Shown here: positions 62,939 through 64,000 of the stretch, one piece after another
How positions within the stretch are numbered: the stretch's first letter is position 1
Layout: the number at the start of each line of letters is the position of its first letter
NCBI GenBank assembly: GCA_024228495.1
Contig: JAAETJ010000499.1
Location: forward strand, 1 to 64,000
Length of the DNA: 64,000 nt
Origin: a bacterium
GTDB lineage: Bacteria; Pseudomonadota; Alphaproteobacteria; Rhizobiales; JAKIUO01
Direction: 5' to 3'
Position numbers and translations under genes: made by a program
Notes under the pieces: generated by a model
Databases searched by the model: none
What the model was told of the DNA's origin: nothing
The model's input: the letters and a program-made list of their open reading frames with translations, nothing else

Positions 62939-64000
62939 TTGCCGCAAACCATAAAAAAAGGTGAGATCAAGCAGCTTGTGCTTGAATTCGAGGACAATAA
63001 CCTCATTCGTGAACTTCTAGGGGAGTTTGATGAAAATCTCGCGCTGATCGAAGACCGGCTGGGCATTGAAACCCACACGAATGGCAATCTAATTACCCTG
63101 TCTGGATCAAATCATGCCATCAAAACTGCCAAATCCGTGCTCGAAGGCCTATATCACCGTTTGCGCCACGGCGAGCAGATCACCCCCGCCGAAGTCGACG
63201 GCACCATCCGCCACCTCGATCCCATGATACCGGCAACGGCGCGCGCCAATGCCAGCAAGAAAGCCCCTCGCAAACCGAGCAAAAAATCGTCACAACGAGC
63301 TATTGTCAAAAATGGTCCAGACGGTGCCGCGCAGATCAAAACCAAAAAGCGTTTGATTACCGGCCGTACGAAATTACAAAGCGACTATCTGCGCACCATT
63401 GATAAAAATGAGCTGACTTTCTCGGTTGGCCCGGCTGGCACCGGCAAAACCTACCTGGCCGTTGCCTACGCATCAGCTGCGCTTGAACTTGGCCTCATTG
63501 ACCGGTTGATCCTGTCGCGTCCCGCCGTGGAAGCCGGAGAACGTCTGGGCTTCTTGCCCGGCGACATGCGCGAGAAAATCGATCCCTATCTGCGCCCCCT
63601 CTATGACGCCCTCTATGACATGCTGCCAGCCGAAAAGGTGGAGCTTGGACTTGAGAGCGGCGCCATCGAGATCGCCCCACTAGCCTTTATGCGCGGGCGC
63701 ACCTTGTCACATGCGCTGATCATTCTTGATGAAGCGCAAAACTGTACGCCCATGCAAATGAAAATGTTCCTGACCCGGCTTGGCGAGGGATCGCGCATGA
63801 TCGTCACAGGAGACCCCTCGCAAATCGATCTGCCCGCCGGAACCCGCTCTGGATTGATCGACGCTACCTCCCTGCTCCAAGACGTTGAGAGCATTGGCCA
63901 AATCAGCTTCACCAGCAAGGATGTTGTGCGCCATGACCTCGTCACACGCATCGTCAATGCCTATGACAATAAAGATAAGAAGCGCGAAGAGCAGCGCAAA
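62939..64000 (+). CDS. phoH: PhoH family ATPase (runs off right edge)
   Basis: A PhoH/YbeZ-like ATPase with probable RNA-related function. 354 codons are visible to the window edge with no stop. The start is a TTG (62939) preceded by AAGGAG and lying just after the miaB stop TGA. The ATG overlapping that stop is in a dead frame. The KH-like N terminus (LVLEFEDNNLIRELLGEF) covers about 10-100, and a basic linker follows. The ATPase has Walker A VGPAGTGKTYLA near 163 and Walker B IILDEAQNCTPMQM and TGDPSQIDLP. ybeY should follow outside the window. Confidence 0.95.
   Translation, partial: MPQTIKKGEIKQLVLEFEDNNLIRELLGEFDENLALIEDRLGIETHTNGNLITLSGSNHAIKTAKSVLEGLYHRLRHGEQITPAEVDGTIRHLDPMIPATARANASKKAPRKPSKKSSQRAIVKNGPDGAAQIKTKKRLITGRTKLQSDYLRTIDKNELTFSVGPAGTGKTYLAVAYASAALELGLIDRLILSRPAVEAGERLGFLPGDMREKIDPYLRPLYDALYDMLPAEKVELGLESGAIEIAPLAFMRGRTLSHALIILDEAQNCTPMQMKMFLTRLGEGSRMIVTGDPSQIDLPAGTRSGLIDATSLLQDVESIGQISFTSKDVVRHDLVTRIVNAYDNKDKKREEQRK

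Overview
The window is chromosomal DNA of an alphaproteobacterium, inferred from gene content and order: the F1-only ATP synthase operon atpHAGDC, the hisS-hisZ-hisG cluster, CarD, polA close to hslVU and a DsrC-like gene, and an rplS carrying a helix-hairpin-helix tail. The base composition is intermediate, and genes are dense on both strands. The order or family cannot be fixed from the sequence alone. A Form II RuBisCO, a full Rnf complex, a DsrC-like protein and a sulfide-type operator suggest a CO2-fixing, redox-flexible, possibly sulfur-exposed lifestyle (inference).

Layout. 0-7.6 kb: tRNA-Thr, a small secreted protein, carD, a 1-kb gene-free stretch, guaA, a transposase remnant, a YdcH-like protein, purEK and rplS. 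7.7-20.2 kb: mixed small operons (DUF457 membrane protein, serine-glyoxylate aminotransferase with a phosphodiester glycosidase, rpmF, ispA, an AT-rich DUF6232-like gene, cold-shock protein, MscS channel, secreted VWA protein, folP, DUF1176). 20.1-27.7 kb: an inverted-repeat element, atpCDGAH, gor and rpiA. 27.8-36.1 kb: mutY (frameshifted), a DUF721 gene, hslVU, a DsrC-like gene and polA. 36.1-42.9 kb: cbbR, cbbM, cbbQ and cbbO, with mobile-element and pseudogene debris on both sides. 43-47.2 kb: YHS and VOC proteins, an EF-G-like GTPase and a rhodanese with a candidate SqrR/BigR operator. 47.5-50.9 kb: hisSZG. 51.1-55.8 kb: gcvT-gcvH-gcvPA-gcvPB under a tandem glycine riboswitch. 55.9-61.3 kb: rnfABCDGEH. 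61.5-64 kb: miaB and phoH, which runs to the right edge.

How the genes fit together. RuBisCO oxygenation yields 2-phosphoglycolate and then glyoxylate. Serine-glyoxylate aminotransferase and the glycine cleavage system could process that carbon, and the Rnf complex could poise ferredoxin and NADH pools. CbbQ/CbbO would keep the Form II enzyme active. No phosphoribulokinase, photosynthesis or Sox/Dsr enzyme genes lie in the window.

The most notable oddities are: an RnfB lacking one cluster-ligand cysteine; a DsrC-family protein with glycine at both redox-cysteine positions; an L19 with a helix-hairpin-helix extension; a mutY frameshift; a compositionally foreign segment inside hisS; an exact ATTC-N8-GAAT site upstream of the rhodanese gene; and three decayed copies of the same transposase 3' end, one folded into a MITE-like inverted repeat between convergent genes. 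I found no CRISPR array, rRNA operon or intact insertion sequence, and no clear new multi-gene defence system.
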